Shown here: piece after piece, positions 1 through 9,500 of the stretch | Layout: each line of letters begins with the position of its first letter | How positions within the stretch are numbered: the stretch's first letter is position 1 | Origin: Gentiana macrophylla | Lineage: Eukaryota > Streptophyta > Magnoliopsida > Gentianales > Gentianaceae | DNA length: 64,000 nt | NCBI GenBank assembly: GCA_026214975.1 | Contig: JAOBSW010001042.1 | Span: 23,118-87,117 of the forward strand | Reading direction: 5' to 3' | Notes under the pieces: generated by a model | The model's database searches: none | What the model saw: the letters and a program-made list of their open reading frames with translations, nothing else | Told to the model about the DNA's origin: nothing | Translations under genes and position numbers: made by a program

Positions 1-92
1 AGTTTCTTACCAAATAAAAATCACAGTCTTCACCATCATCTTCGATTTTGTACTGGTTTGAAAGGGGGTGAGTGATCGTGTCTCGGGTTTAG

Positions 93-161
93 TACTTTGA
101 CGACGACGACGACGGTGGTTTAGCTAAAGCATTGGCTTCTTCTTCTGACACTTCCCAATGA
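93..161 (+). CDS. Possible last exon of a gene entering from the left (weak)
   Basis: After a possible splice acceptor (AG at 91-92) a frame reads YFDDDDDGG then LAKALASSSDTSQ and stops at TGA 159-161. The five GAC codons followed by a Ser-rich tail look like a protein C-terminus, and the following A/T-rich bases look like a 3' UTR. In the same frame there is a stop just upstream of 93, so the reading depends on the acceptor being real. I do not recognise the protein. It could equally be non-coding sequence with a GAC trinucleotide run. Confidence 0.25.
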   Translation, partial: YFDDDDDGGLAKALASSSDTSQ

Positions 162-333
162 AGTTTTACAAGCCTTTTTGAGAAGCAAAGCATCAGAAAG
201 CTTTATAATTAGGTTGATGACTCTGGTGTGTTGGTGTTTATACAGTGGGCAGTTTCATTGAATTGGTTTGCAGACAATAAATAATAATGAAACATTACTA
301 AATGAGAAATCTGTCCCTTGGCTTTCCAAACGG

Positions 334-370
<37 letters not shown>

Positions 371-1256
371 TATTTGACCCATCTACTATTTTATTTCTTA
401 TATTGAAATTGAGCTTATTGAATATATTTGAAAATAAGAAAGAGTCTCTTTTCTAAGAAGATTTGTTTGGTCATGTAAAATGGCAACCCTTTTTTTTTTA
501 TCCCTGTTCTTTTCCTTCTCTTAAAAGTCTCCTGGACCATTCGGAACCATTTATAACCGAATGAAAAAATTGAATAAAAAAATTTATTTTGGTTTTTGCT
601 TAACCTATTTTGATTATTCGGTTTCAGATTTTAAATAACCGACTTTTTTCTTCTTCTTTGGTTATGGTTATGACCATTAATCGTACTATAAACCGAATCG
701 GAATCGTGTACACTTGTAGAGAAAGAGGGCAGGATAAACAAGATACATATTATATATATACTAGTACTTTTTCTTTTGTTGATCTTTCTTCATGAATTAA
801 GACCGATCATATCATATGATATAATGATAATAGTACGTGTGGAATTCCCTATCGATCTCGTTATAGGTTCCTAAAATTTTGGATGCATGATTATCTGTTT
901 CAACCACAAGATTTCTAACACGTTGTGATGTTTTCCAGCCCTCTTTCTAACGTCAATTGACGATGCATGTAATCATCCCAAGATGATCCGACCGTTAATG
1001 TTACAAAAGTAAGCTTTCAGGTATGATTTCCAGCTGACCCTTGATGCTACAATACCTTGTGAAACGAAGCAACTGTTGGGGGTCCCATAATTCTATCTCC
1101 AGAAAAGAAAAGAAAAGAAAAAAAAAACCCCGATACTCAAGTCAATGATGTGCAGGAAATGTTATTTCATTCCTCGTCTTTCTAGCTTCCGTGTAAGTTT
1201 CGTGCAAGCTCTTGTGGGCTCACAATATTATCTACCATGTATTTTCACTATTTCAT
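162..1256. other. Intergenic sequence, no gene recognised
   Basis: AT-rich sequence with a TA dinucleotide run (listed separately). Around 535-690 there are several copies of a short motif of the type CGGTTT/AACCGA in both orientations, as seen in some decayed MITEs, but no paired ends could be defined. Short open frames here have no recognisable domain. Confidence 0.5.
335..374. repeat. (TA)n microsatellite
   Basis: About 40 bases of almost pure TA repeat with one interruption (ATACATA). It lies in intergenic sequence. Confidence 0.9.
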
Positions 1257-1397
1257 GAACTGAGCAGGGGCGGAGCTATTGAGGACCGAGGGGGTGCCCT
1301 GCCCCCCTCAATTTATGTGAAATTACTATTACACCCCTTGTGTATTATATAATATTTCAGAAAATTAGTAGTATTAATATTATCTTTTGCTTTATTA

Positions 1398-1698
1398 CTC
1401 CTCCGTTCCAATTTATCGATGTAGTACAAAATCGCGATATTAAGGATGAGAGTTAATCATTAACTTTTCTGATAAAAACGACTAGAATGTCGTTGGATAT
1501 AATTAATGTGGCTTTCTTTTTTATATCTCCACAGTGTAATAAATAATGGTAAATCAAATAAAAGCAGAATAAATGTTGATTAGAAATTCATCTTGTGATC
1601 GTTATTTTGAAGCGGGGAGTAGAACGTAATTCTCAATGGCTTAGTAAATAACAATTTTGCAACTCTCACAAGAGTAACGAGTAAGACAATGAACGGAG
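1398..1698. mobile_element. Stowaway-like MITE nested in the hAT element
   Basis: The left end is TA then CTCCTCCGTTCCAATTTATC. The right end is GAACGGAG then TA (1699-1700). Inverted CTCCNTCCGT-type ends with a TA duplication are typical of Stowaway (Tc1/mariner) MITEs. The inverted match is good for about 10 bases then weakens, so the exact right border is moderately supported. Confidence 0.5.
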
Positions 1699-2339
1699 TA
1701 GCTATTGCAGAAGGTTTTTGGCACTTGGTACTGGTAAAAGGCTAAAGTCGGCTGTGACGAAGACTTCCTGGAAGCACTGAAAATGGATTAAATCAATCAC
1801 GGAAGACCTAATTGTGCGTGCTGTCACCTGAGGTCACCGGGGAGACTAGAATAGAAGAGTCCGTCGACTCTTTTGAGTTTTAGAAGGTTTCAATTAAATA
1901 TGACTTACATATACCCGGCTCAACCTTCTTGGAAAACAATCGAATCGAGGACGGAGAATTTGCCATTTAATCTTGTGAACTAATCAAGAGGCTTATGCAA
2001 TTTGCTTTTTAAAAACTTTTTTAGTTCAAGAATTTACAATTACACTCAATGTTCAATCGACCTATTCCCCAAATAAAATCCCGAACTGTTATATTCTTTT
2101 TATTCCTCAAAAACCCTATACTATAAACATATATTTTGGTTAAGATCACAACCAACACTTGAGTTTTTGGTATCATAAATTCTATTTTATTTTATAGGGA
2201 AGGAAATTTAGCTGAAGAAAAAAAAATGATAAATGGGTCAGGAAGGATAAATTTCAAAATCGAGAGATTAGAAGGACAATTGCTAATATAAATGACAAAA
2301 CGCCTTTATAATTTTAATAATAAGAATGATCGAGGAAGA

Positions 2340-2715
2340 AGTAGTAATAACCCATAAAATGTCAGAACATCCAATGAAAATAATAATGTATTTTTAAAAA
2401 CAAGTAGTAATAAAATCATAAAATGTCAGAACATCCAATGAAAAAAGTAATTCACCTAATAAACAAATAATGAATAAATTTAAAAACAATTAAGTAATGT
2501 ACCGTAAAATATAAGAATTGGTCAATAAACAAGTAATGTATATTTAAAAGCAAAAAATTAACAGTTTTGTAAAATGTCATAACATCCAATGAAAAGGTCA
2601 GTAACATCCCATAAACAAGTAATGTGATAAAAAAAAGTAGTAACATCCCATAAACATGTCGTAATATCCCATAAACAGTAATGAATGCCAAAAATGTAAT
2701 AACGTCAATAAACAA
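2340..2715. repeat. Degenerate short repeats inside the hAT element
   Basis: A motif close to AAAATGTCAGAACATCCAATGA recurs at about 2356, 2420 and 2575, with related pieces (ACATCCCATAAAC, AGTAGTAATA) to about 2690. Spacing is irregular. The minus-strand open frame through this block is a by-product of the repetition and shows no protein domain. Confidence 0.6.
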
Positions 2716-3149
2716 GAGAAAGAATGTATCGTAAAATAGATAAAATTACATCAAAAAATATAGTAACTTCTGAAAATTAATAGTAACAACCCTAAACCCT
2801 AAAGTTTCTCACAAAAAAAAAAAAAAAGGCTTGAAGAAACTATACAGCCATCACGACCGGCCACCATCACGTCCGGCCACCGGCAGCCTTGTCTCCTCCA
2901 ATCGGCCTGTACACTTGCACCTCCGGTGGTTCTCTGTAAACAATTCCTGACCTGTACCTGCGTTCCGGCGAAACTCAATCTTCTCCGGCAGCAACCCTTC
3001 TTCTCCGACTGCCCCAAATCAAACCCCCCTCATCTTTTTTTTCCGGCAGCCTCCCCTCTCCATCGTCTTTTTTTCTTTTACAAATCTTCCCTGCTACATG
3101 TTTCTCTGCCCCCCACTCGTCACCATCAATTCATGGGTTGTAGCACCGA

Positions 3150-3569
3150 TCAAATTTGGAACTCAAGTCCCTGAGATCTTCCGACCAATTTGGAACTCAT
3201 GTCCGGACCAATCGTTAATTGGTTGTCAATCATATTTATGAAGCCGAATCCGGTGGCAGATGTATTAAGAGGCAGTGGTGGCCGGACAACGGTAATTGAA
3301 GTTAGGGATTTGCCGCTGGCTATGTCGTGAAAGTATAATCTGAAATGGCTGAGCTTTTCTTTTTGAGAATTAATGATTGATTTGGGATTCAAGGGTTCAA
3401 CGAATTTGCGGTCTGAATTTTCGGAGGCTTTGATTGTGAAAATAAAAAGGGAGAAGAAGAAGACTGTGAATACATTGAAAGCTGCTGAACGATAGGAATG
3501 ATTTGAAGGGTATTTTGGGAGGTTTGTATAGGTTTTATCACGATTAATTTCTGATGTCTCTTGCGTCAC
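3150..3569 (-). pseudogene. Captured, truncated dirigent-protein gene fragment
   Basis: Dirigent proteins are secreted plant proteins of about 180-190 residues that steer phenoxy-radical coupling in lignan and related pathways. The minus-strand frame has 139 codons. Residues 31-48 are a hydrophobic signal-peptide-like stretch (FNVFTVFFFSLFIF). From residue 72 the family signature follows in order: LSHFRLYFHDIASGKS, then SATGFGFINMIDNQLT, then GPDMSSKLVGRSQG. After this the match ends and a stop follows five residues later, so the C-terminal third of the barrel, expected to continue from GRAQG, is missing. The fragment lies wholly inside the hAT element near its right end, on the strand opposite to the direction toward that end. 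This fits capture of the 5' part of a host gene (dirigent genes usually lack introns). The first residues before the signal segment may not be native. Confidence 0.85.
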
Positions 3570-3712
3570 GATTTATTTATTATTATTTTGTCATCCCGAC
3601 AAAAACCTATATTTTATATTTGCGTCTTTATATTTCTTAACATACTTTTTTGTACGTCTAAGTGAAAATTTCGCTCCTGGATGAAATTTCTGGCTCCGCC
3701 ACTGGAACTGAG

Positions 3713-4998
3713 GCATGCATGTATTTTCAAATAACTTTGCCAAATTTTGATCCATACAACCATATATTCTGGTAATTAAAGTAAATGAATGAAAATATAT
3801 ACATATGTATAATTAGATTATGATAGGAATCTAACAGTAGGGTATTAGCCACAATGATTATGTGTAATCTATCGTGCATATTAGGAATATAATACATTAG
3901 ATTTATTGTAATTATTGTGTTCTCTAAAATATTTTAGAATATGTAAGCCTCTGTGGTATACTGTATAATCAAACAAATCATTCTTTCACTAATACTACAA
4001 TTATATTAGTGTAGACCAACATTTTACAACCTCAACAAGAGGAAATCTTCAGTTGGCTATCCATCACTGCCGTACATCATGGTGCTATTCAGTGCTTCCC
4101 TTTTGTTATACTACGCCTTCTTCAAGACTAAGGCGTATCTCCTTATAGCTATTATTTGAATTTACAAATCTGTGTATCTAATATATATTGAATTTACAAA
4201 TATGTGTATCTAATATATATTGAATTTACAAATCTGTGTATATATAAATACCATCGAATTGGCTTACCTTGTCGTCTATATTGTTTATGCCCCAAGGCAG
4301 ACAAGGGTACGTGCGTGTGTATTTATATATCTTTAGTAAAATCTGGCGTCTTGAGATCTTGCGCGTGTATTTTACTAAAATAAGTTTTTTTTTTTAATTT
4401 TAAATATAACAATATTAATTAATTCATAATTTATTAAGTATTTATTCCTCGTAAAAATATAAATATGATATTATCAATAATTATACAAAATAATCTTATG
4501 TTTTTTATTATTAGTATTTTGACTTTATTCATGTACTCGACACATTTATCACCCATTTAAAGATAATAATTATTTGAATTTACAAATCTGTGTATTTAAT
4601 ATATATTGATAACATGTTCTTCATAATTATCTAAGAAAACCTATGGACATTTATGAAAAAAAATTAAACAACTTTTGCGAAGTTCTTACTCTAGACAACT
4701 CATAAATGCATGCAAAAAGTATAGCATGTGGTTTCATGTACATATAATTCTATATGTTTATTATATCTTAATTTATGAATAAACTTAAGTAATTGTAAAA
4801 ATGTAACTTATTAAACAACGTAACATTTGAGATAATGATCGGTATGTTTTAAACATTTGATGTATGAATCTAAGATTCAATTTATTTAGTATGATAGGAA
4901 GAATGGTGAAACCGTAGAATTTTATTGTAAGTTGTGAATGGTTAGGCATATATTTTAATATTTATAACTATCATTCAGTTATACTTTCATTTCTCCTA
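3713..4998. other. Intergenic; possible short solo-LTR remnant near 3876-4020
   Basis: AT-rich sequence without a gene. About 3876-4020 resembles the LTR of a short copia-type element: it begins near AGGAATATAATACATTAG and ends ATTAGTGTAGACCAACA. I could not define a target duplication, so this is a low-confidence guess. The 32-bp repeats at 4158 and 4576 are listed separately. Confidence 0.35.
4158..4238. repeat. 32-bp tandem repeat, with a dispersed copy at 4576-4607
   Basis: The unit starts GAATTTACAAATCTGTGTAT and ends with TAATATATATT. Two full copies lie head to tail (4158-4189, 4190-4221) followed by a partial third. A further copy with one change is at 4576-4607, about 340 bp away. 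Confidence 0.85.
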
Positions 4999-5552
4999 CT
5001 CCTCCGTTTTATTTAAGCTGTCGCATTTGCCAAAATCCGAATTTCCTTTTTATTTGTCGTGGTTACATTTCCAATACATACTTTAATACTTTATCCGCTT
5101 TTCAATATTATTTTTCAACTTTCTGGCGTATTCAACCAATTAATCTTTCATATTCAATATCGCTCCGTCCCATAAAAGTGTCACGTTTTACTATTCACGC
5201 ATATTAAGAAATTCAATTAATGTGTTGTATTTTAGTAGTAATAGACATATATACCCCTATCTTATAATTAATACTTGTTTTGGAATATGAAATGAGCATA
5301 CAATAGAAATGTTAGGCTAGGGGTATGTTTGGAAAAAGAACATTAAACGATGTATTGGTTTTCTAAATAGACACTTTTTATGGGACAATTTTTTTTTATT
5401 TAAATGTGGACACTTTTTATGAGACGGAGATAGTACATCACTACACTTTTCAAGATATTTTTAGTATTTTATATTGGAAGTCAATGCAATTACTTATTTT
5501 CTTAATTTGCGTGATTGTCTCAAATGCGACAGATAATAAGAAATGGATGGAG
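4999..5552. mobile_element. Stowaway MITE (outer)
   Basis: Flanked by TA at 4997-4998 and 5553-5554. The left end CTCCTCCGTTTTATTTAAGC then TGTCGCATTTG is matched in inverse at the right end (CAAATGCGACAG ... GGATGGAG). The inverted ends are about 33 bp with a few mismatches, which is typical of Stowaway. The element is lengthened by a second MITE inserted within it. An open frame crossing the inner right end has no recognisable domain. Confidence 0.8.
5159..5433. mobile_element. Stowaway MITE nested in the outer MITE
   Basis: The left end ATCGCTCCGTCCCATAAAAG pairs with the right end (reverse complement CTATCTCCGTCTCATAAAAA). The right flank is TA at 5434-5435 and the left flank reads AT, so the duplication is slightly decayed. 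It belongs to the same superfamily as the surrounding element. Confidence 0.75.
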
Positions 5553-6109
5553 TATTTAGCTGATGAAGTTGCCAAAACCATACATACCAATCCAACATAT
5601 CTGACACACAGCAAAATACATATCTGCTTCTGATATGAAGTGTGTAATAATAGATTGACTTTGCGTTTTTTTGCCTTTCAAAAACCCAACAATTTGTTGA
5701 CTTCCAAATGTTTCATAGCAAACATATAATTCTTACCATATCTTCTTCATTATCCAACATGGCAATGTCATCCAAAATATGTGGTGTTGTGTGAATCCTC
5801 ATATTTCTTATCCAATTGTCTAGGGATGATTATTCCATATAAATCTCAGGACAGCACAATGTTTCTTTTGACTTAAAACACACTTAACAATTGCCATCTC
5901 CTCCCACCCTCTTGCCTTTAAGGCCGACGCAGTGAGCAGTATGTTGTGCATTAGTTTCCAAAGGAAATGTTGAATCCTTTGGCTTTACTTTTATGCACCA
6001 TAAATTAAACCAACACCTATTATGCGCTTAACTTTTCTGGATTTTTATACATTTAATTAAATAAATTTATTAAGGAAAGAAACAATTTTAAAGGGGAAAC
6101 ACACCGGCA

Positions 6110-6111
<2 letters not shown>

Positions 6112-6149
<38 letters not shown>

Positions 6150-6150
6150 T
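6112..6150. repeat. (TAA)n microsatellite
   Basis: About 13 TAA/AAT units without interruption. Confidence 0.9.
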
Positions 6151-6327
6151 ATTTTTTTTCTTTTGAGTGGACATATTATATATATAAAAAACTAAAAATA
6201 TTAACAATTTTATTTACTGAAGAATTGAGTTTGTTGGAGCAGAACATATGATTGTTAATAATCTCCACTTACAAGGTGGTGCACATCATTCAACATATTG
6301 AGAAGAATGGTGACAAAAGCTAATTAA

Positions 6328-6330
<3 letters not shown>

Positions 6331-6369
<39 letters not shown>
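6331..6369. repeat. (CT)n microsatellite
   Basis: About 19 CT units without interruption, probably in or just beyond the 3' UTR of the RING gene. Confidence 0.9.
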
Positions 6370-6371
<2 letters not shown>

Positions 6372-6521
6372 ATTAAAAAAAGAAAAAGAAAATACAAATG
6401 GCACTGAAAAGCTCTCAATAATATGATAAGCTTATCCAACCCCAAACCCCAACCCCAACCCCCCTAAATAAAACACTGCTAAACAGACACATAAATGTCT
6501 CAGCTATATATTCTCTCTTTT

Positions 6522-9500
6522 TTACAGTATCGAGTAAGCACGGATTACTTCAATAATAGGCGCCCTGCATAACGGACACTTCCCCCCTCCTCGTTCCAAT
6601 TCCTTTGCGCAGTTTGTACATGTACACATGTGCCCACATCTGCATAACCCAACAAATACCTTAAATCAACCCTGTAACCCAACATGAATACATACAAACT
6701 ATGTCCAAAACAGAAAGTAACACCGTTATCTTAATTTTCAACGATATCATATATATATACTAGGGTTTGTTAACACCAATGTAATTGAATGAAGGTGAAC
6801 GAGATTCCACATGAGATGAAAAGTGGGTGATGGCGTGCAGGTGATATAGGGTTGTGAGTAGTGGTGGTGGTGGCAGAACAGTGAATTTCCATTCCGTTAC
6901 ATCAATGCACACACACACACACACCATTACTACTAGTACATATATGTATAGCATCCACTTTTTAATCCGCCTAGTATACGATAGTCTTTTGGGCTTTGGC
7001 TTGGACACTTCAGTACTATTATGAGGTAGAAAAGAAAACAAAAACATACCTATACAGCAATGAATCAATTTGATTGTCACAACACACACAGCAAGTTCCC
7101 TTCCTCACATTGCCCCATTTTGACCCATCTACCGAACTCTCTGCAACACCTGAACAATTTGGTTCAGTTTTAGTAAGCCTTACCTTTGTTGCATTAAAAG
7201 AGGAGGGGGGTGCATACATATTTTTATCACAGAGATTTGACACAGACCTTGTCCACCAGCCGACCTATTTAGAGCAGCGGACACTTCTTGCCTGACAGAG
7301 CGCTGCAAATCCAATTGCATATCCATGCAAGCTTCTAGCATCCGCTGCATGTGGTTCATACCTTGCTGGAGTCTTGCCATGTCAGCTTTCAAATCATTAA
7401 TCGTCTCCCATTCCTAAATCATTTCACAGCCACCCAGTTAATTTCAAAGATCCATCCTTCCAAACAAAAAGATCAAGAAAATAAAAAATGGCATACATAC
7501 CAGTTCAGACCGATGCACACCGTGGTGGTGCATATTATGACGAGGCCACCCAGAATGATGCAAAGCTTGATGCCAAAGTGGTTGGGGTGGAGGAACTGGA
7601 GGAGATGGGAGTACTATAGAAGGTTGTCTACCAATACCCTCACGTTCATCACCGTTTCTCTCCACATTCTGCTGTTCCAGATCCCGATCTGGTGAATCCG
7701 GAAAAGGCAAATTTCTATGCAGATCCCAAGCAAGAGGGGCACGTCCTTGCCTCTCCACATAAGACTGAATTAATTGATCCAGACTCTCACGAAAACCACT
7801 ACGAAGTAGATTTGAGACACTCCTCCTACAATCATTGTTAGTAACACAGCATCAGAATTAATCTGCACAAAATCTCAAAAACAAGAAACCAATGTTCTAA
7901 AACTCGCTAGGCGAAGTCGGTGCGCTACTGGCGTGCCTAGGGCTTAGGGCGCCTAGGTGGCACCCAGGCGGTTTTAGGGTTTAGGGTTATGAATGTGGTC
8001 TATGAACGTAAGGAGCGGTTATTTACGGATGAAGACATTCAAAACATTGTGATGAACAATGAGTTGGTGATGTACAAGAACAAGGAAGGTCCATTTGGTA
8101 GACCTATGGCTTTTTTGAGTTGGTGATGGGAACCTATGGTAGACCTTTTGGTAGACCTTTGGCCGGCGGCGTGAAGGAGGGAGGGGAGGGGATTACAATC
8201 GAAGAAGAAGAAGAAGAAAGGGGGGGAGACGGCAACTAAGTTTTTTTTTTTTTTTTGTTAGAAATGTTTTCTTAATGTTTTTTGTATATGTTTATGTCAA
8301 ATCGCCCAGATGGAACCCTAATCGCCTAGGAGGCGCAAAGACCGCCCGTGAAGACCGGATCGCCCAGCAGAGGTCGCCTAGGGTATATTCGAGACGCTCG
8401 GGGTGCGTCTAGGGCCTAGGCGGCGCCTAGGCGATCGATTTAATCGATTTTTAGAGCACTGCAAGAAACAATCGGAGGCTGCAAAGAATTTCCTCCCCTT
8501 ACCTGCTCAGAAGCTCCCTGAGTTCCATGCTGTACACATTCTCATCATCCGGAGGGTGAAACCTACTAAATCTTCTATAAGGGCTGGAACGTCGCATTCT
8601 TGGAGGATCAGAAGGGCCATCTGACCAATTTTCCACAGCTTCCCGAGATCCATTATCTCGCCACACTCCATTCACTTCTTGCGATTGTTGCACCTCTCCC
8701 CCACCTGCATTTTCATCTGTTTCTAAGGGGGGCCAAGTAGTCCCTGAACTTTCAGGCCAGCTTCTATCCGTGTTATCTGGCACACCGGCTCTCCGTTCAG
8801 CAGATTCATTAAGAGAAGTCTCTGGATGGTTTTCTCCACCATCCACAACAACGCTTTGCTCCCCATCACTTCTTCCTTGGCCAAACACATCATGCAAATC
8901 AACAGAACCGCTATCTGAATTCCCAACATTATTAGGCAACTCATGCAAGTTACTCTCTGAACTTCTGGACTGCGACTGTTCCAAATTCTGACGTTGAACT
9001 TCCTGTGAAATATTTACATGAGTCAGATAAACTATCCACCCAGTTTTTTTGGTTATTTCGAGTTGAAGGAGGGTTACTTACTTGGCCTCGAAATATGTTT
9101 TCTAATCTGGAGCGGAACCCTTCCTGAATAGGACAAAAGAATTTGGAATAAGAAAATCATTTAAGCCGGCAACTATGAGCAAATACCGAACTTCCGAGAG
9201 TACATCTACTTGTTATCGACATCCTCTGTCAACATTTCGTCACTCAAACCTAACTCAATTAAACAGCTTTTAATACTCGTGGACCCTTTTACAATGGTTC
9301 TGCAAACTCTCCTGCATGAAACTGGCTGGAAAACCGACACACTACAGAAATACCTCAACTCATTAAGCTGAAATAAGGACACTAACCTATAGGTCAGTCA
9401 CTGGTTACATCAACTATATAGTTGAAGCTGGTTTATTTTATTCAAGCAATGTTGACTTGAAGAAATATGATGGTTACATTCCAACATAAACTACTTAAAA

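Larger units (their letters stand above)
1265..3704. mobile_element. Non-autonomous hAT-type DNA transposon carrying a dirigent gene fragment
   Basis: The left end reads CAGGGGCGGAGCTA and the right end, reverse-complemented, reads CAGTGGCGGAGCCA: 12 of 14 positions match. The element is flanked by an exact 8-bp duplication GAACTGAG at 1257-1264 and 3705-3712. Short CAG..CTG inverted ends with an 8-bp duplication are the hAT signature. At 2440 bp it has no transposase frame, so it must have moved with enzymes supplied elsewhere. Inside are a Stowaway-like MITE (1398-1698), a degenerate repeat block (2340-2715), a GC-richer genic-looking stretch (about 2830-3180) and a clear dirigent-protein fragment on the minus strand (3150-3569). 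Two telomere-like CCCTAAA units lie at about 2789-2803. Confidence 0.9.
5555..6521. other. Intergenic and likely 3' UTR region of the RING gene
   Basis: No gene on its own. Contains a (TAA)n run and a (CT)n run, listed separately. The part from about 6370 to 6521 lies just past the stop codon of the minus-strand RING gene and is probably its 3' UTR. Confidence 0.5.

Noticed and set aside
2452..2715. 87-codon minus-strand frame in the hAT element
   Set aside because: It lies in the degenerate short repeats and reads as repeating hydrophobic words; no domain and no codon bias.
4158..4238. CRISPR-like direct repeats
   Set aside because: The copies are directly adjacent without spacers and the setting is a plant nuclear genome; this is a simple tandem repeat.
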